Source: Clostridia bacterium (GTDB lineage Bacteria; Bacillota; Clostridia; Christensenellales; CAG-138). Taken from it: 64,000 nucleotides of DNA. The DNA lies in assembly GCA_017407205.1 (NCBI GenBank), contig JAFQXA010000012.1, positions 58,448 to 122,447 of the forward strand. The letters are read 5' to 3'. The translations under genes were made by a program, and so were the position numbers. How positions within the stretch are numbered: the stretch's first letter is position 1; each line of letters starts with the position of its first letter. The notes beneath the pieces are model-generated. The model worked only from the letters and a program-made list of their open reading frames with translations, ran no database searches and had not been told where the DNA came from. Of the stretch, positions 63,676-64,000 are shown in pieces.

Positions 63676-64000
63676 ATGAAAAAAACCATTGCTTTACTGT
63701 TAGCATTTGCAATGATGCTTTCAATACTGCCGATGAGTGCATTTGCTGCAACAACATCATTTGAACTCAGCGCAATTTTTGAAGCAGCCAAAACAACAGC
63801 TGACAGTGCCACAACTACCTATGCCTTCCCCGAGAAGGTTACTGTAAGCGGAACACAGGTTTCACTTGCAGACTTCACCTACCTTGTATCTGCAGCTATA
63901 GTAAAAGCTATTAACAACGAAACAACTCCCGTTGACTATATTGCAGTAACAGAAGCAAACAAGACAGCTAATGTTATTACAGAAGGTGAATTGACACTTG
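63676..64000 (+). CDS. Secreted protein with pseudomurein-binding-like repeat (3' end beyond window)
   Basis: 108 codons visible. Signal peptide ending MSAFA-A, then FELSAIFEAAKTTAD...FPEKVTVSGTQVSLADFTYLVSAAI, which fits the pseudomurein-binding repeat pattern (helix, proline, VTVNG-type strand, then an aromatic helix) better than its neighbour. GAAGGAG before the ATG. Probably a tandem paralogue of the preceding gene. Confidence 0.8.
   Translation, partial: MKKTIALLLAFAMMLSILPMSAFAATTSFELSAIFEAAKTTADSATTTYAFPEKVTVSGTQVSLADFTYLVSAAIVKAINNETTPVDYIAVTEANKTANVITEGELTL

Noticed and set aside
1..64000. CRISPR arrays, tRNA or rRNA genes, insertion sequences, integrases
   Set aside because: Looked for spaced repeats, cloverleaf-like ends and transposase/integrase motifs among the proteins; none was convincing.

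Overview
The window looks like the chromosome of a low-to-moderate GC, endospore-forming, anaerobic member of the Clostridia, probably from a gut-type habitat. The evidence is the complete spoIIIA operon, spoIVB, a Firmicutes-type L27 with its processing protease Prp, the Asp23/AmaP envelope-stress genes, and secreted proteins with dockerin modules and Pro/Thr-rich linkers. No rRNA, tRNA, CRISPR array, transposase or integrase was seen.

Region 1 (1-12 kb) holds an adenine deaminase gene cut by the window edge, a small membrane protein, and then an accessory island, all on the minus strand. The island carries a DUF3472-like protein, a 1003-residue TIR / transmembrane / beta-propeller protein, five small genes that resemble an orphan-immunity cluster (one with a DUF4304-type domain), and a PnuC-type transporter. 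It lies directly downstream of spoIVB, where spo0A normally sits in spore formers. Three decayed copies of the spoIVB 3' end (about 3.70, 7.84 and 11.08 kb) divide it into cargo modules, which suggests repeated integration at the end of spoIVB.

Region 2 (12-28 kb, minus strand) is a classic housekeeping and sporulation superoperon: spoIIIAA-AH, asp23, amaP, DUF2273, nusB, xseA, xseB, ispA, dxs, tlyA, nadK, argR, recN, spoIVB. SpoIIIAF (61 aa) and SpoIIIAG (134 aa) are unusually short, so the mother-cell/forespore channel may be a minimal version.

Region 3 (28-33 kb, mostly plus strand) has a dockerin pseudogene, a radical SAM enzyme, an HdeD-like membrane protein and an OmpR/histidine-kinase pair. 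Both the radical SAM and the HdeD genes are preceded by a shared ATATCAACAAAAGT element.

Region 4 (33-61 kb) is mostly housekeeping: rluD, lspA, an oligopeptide-type binding lipoprotein, a lytic transglycosylase, coaE, polA, an esterase, pyrimidine-nucleoside phosphorylase, an amino-acid ABC transporter, pgi, rpsU, a VanW protein, an aminotransferase, a SPOR protein, trmL, ogg, rpmA-prp-rplU, a DegT-family aminotransferase, an AlaX editing protein, a PrsA-like foldase and pgsA. A secreted transglutaminase-dockerin protein sits at 45.6-47.8 kb, and an unexplained 21-codon ORF inside an RNA-like inverted repeat at 58.0 kb.

Region 5 (61.5-64 kb, plus strand) has two tandem secreted proteins. 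The first joins dockerins, repeats resembling pseudomurein-binding repeats, and a C-terminal transglutaminase-type Cys-His-Asp domain. That layout recalls the pseudomurein endoisopeptidases of methanogen viruses. The second, cut by the window edge, starts with the same kind of repeat.

The best candidates for undescribed biology are the inside-out Toll-like TIR protein in the spoIVB island, the island's integration pattern, and the dockerin/pseudomurein-binding/transglutaminase proteins. All functional claims are read from sequence motifs by eye; no database search was possible.
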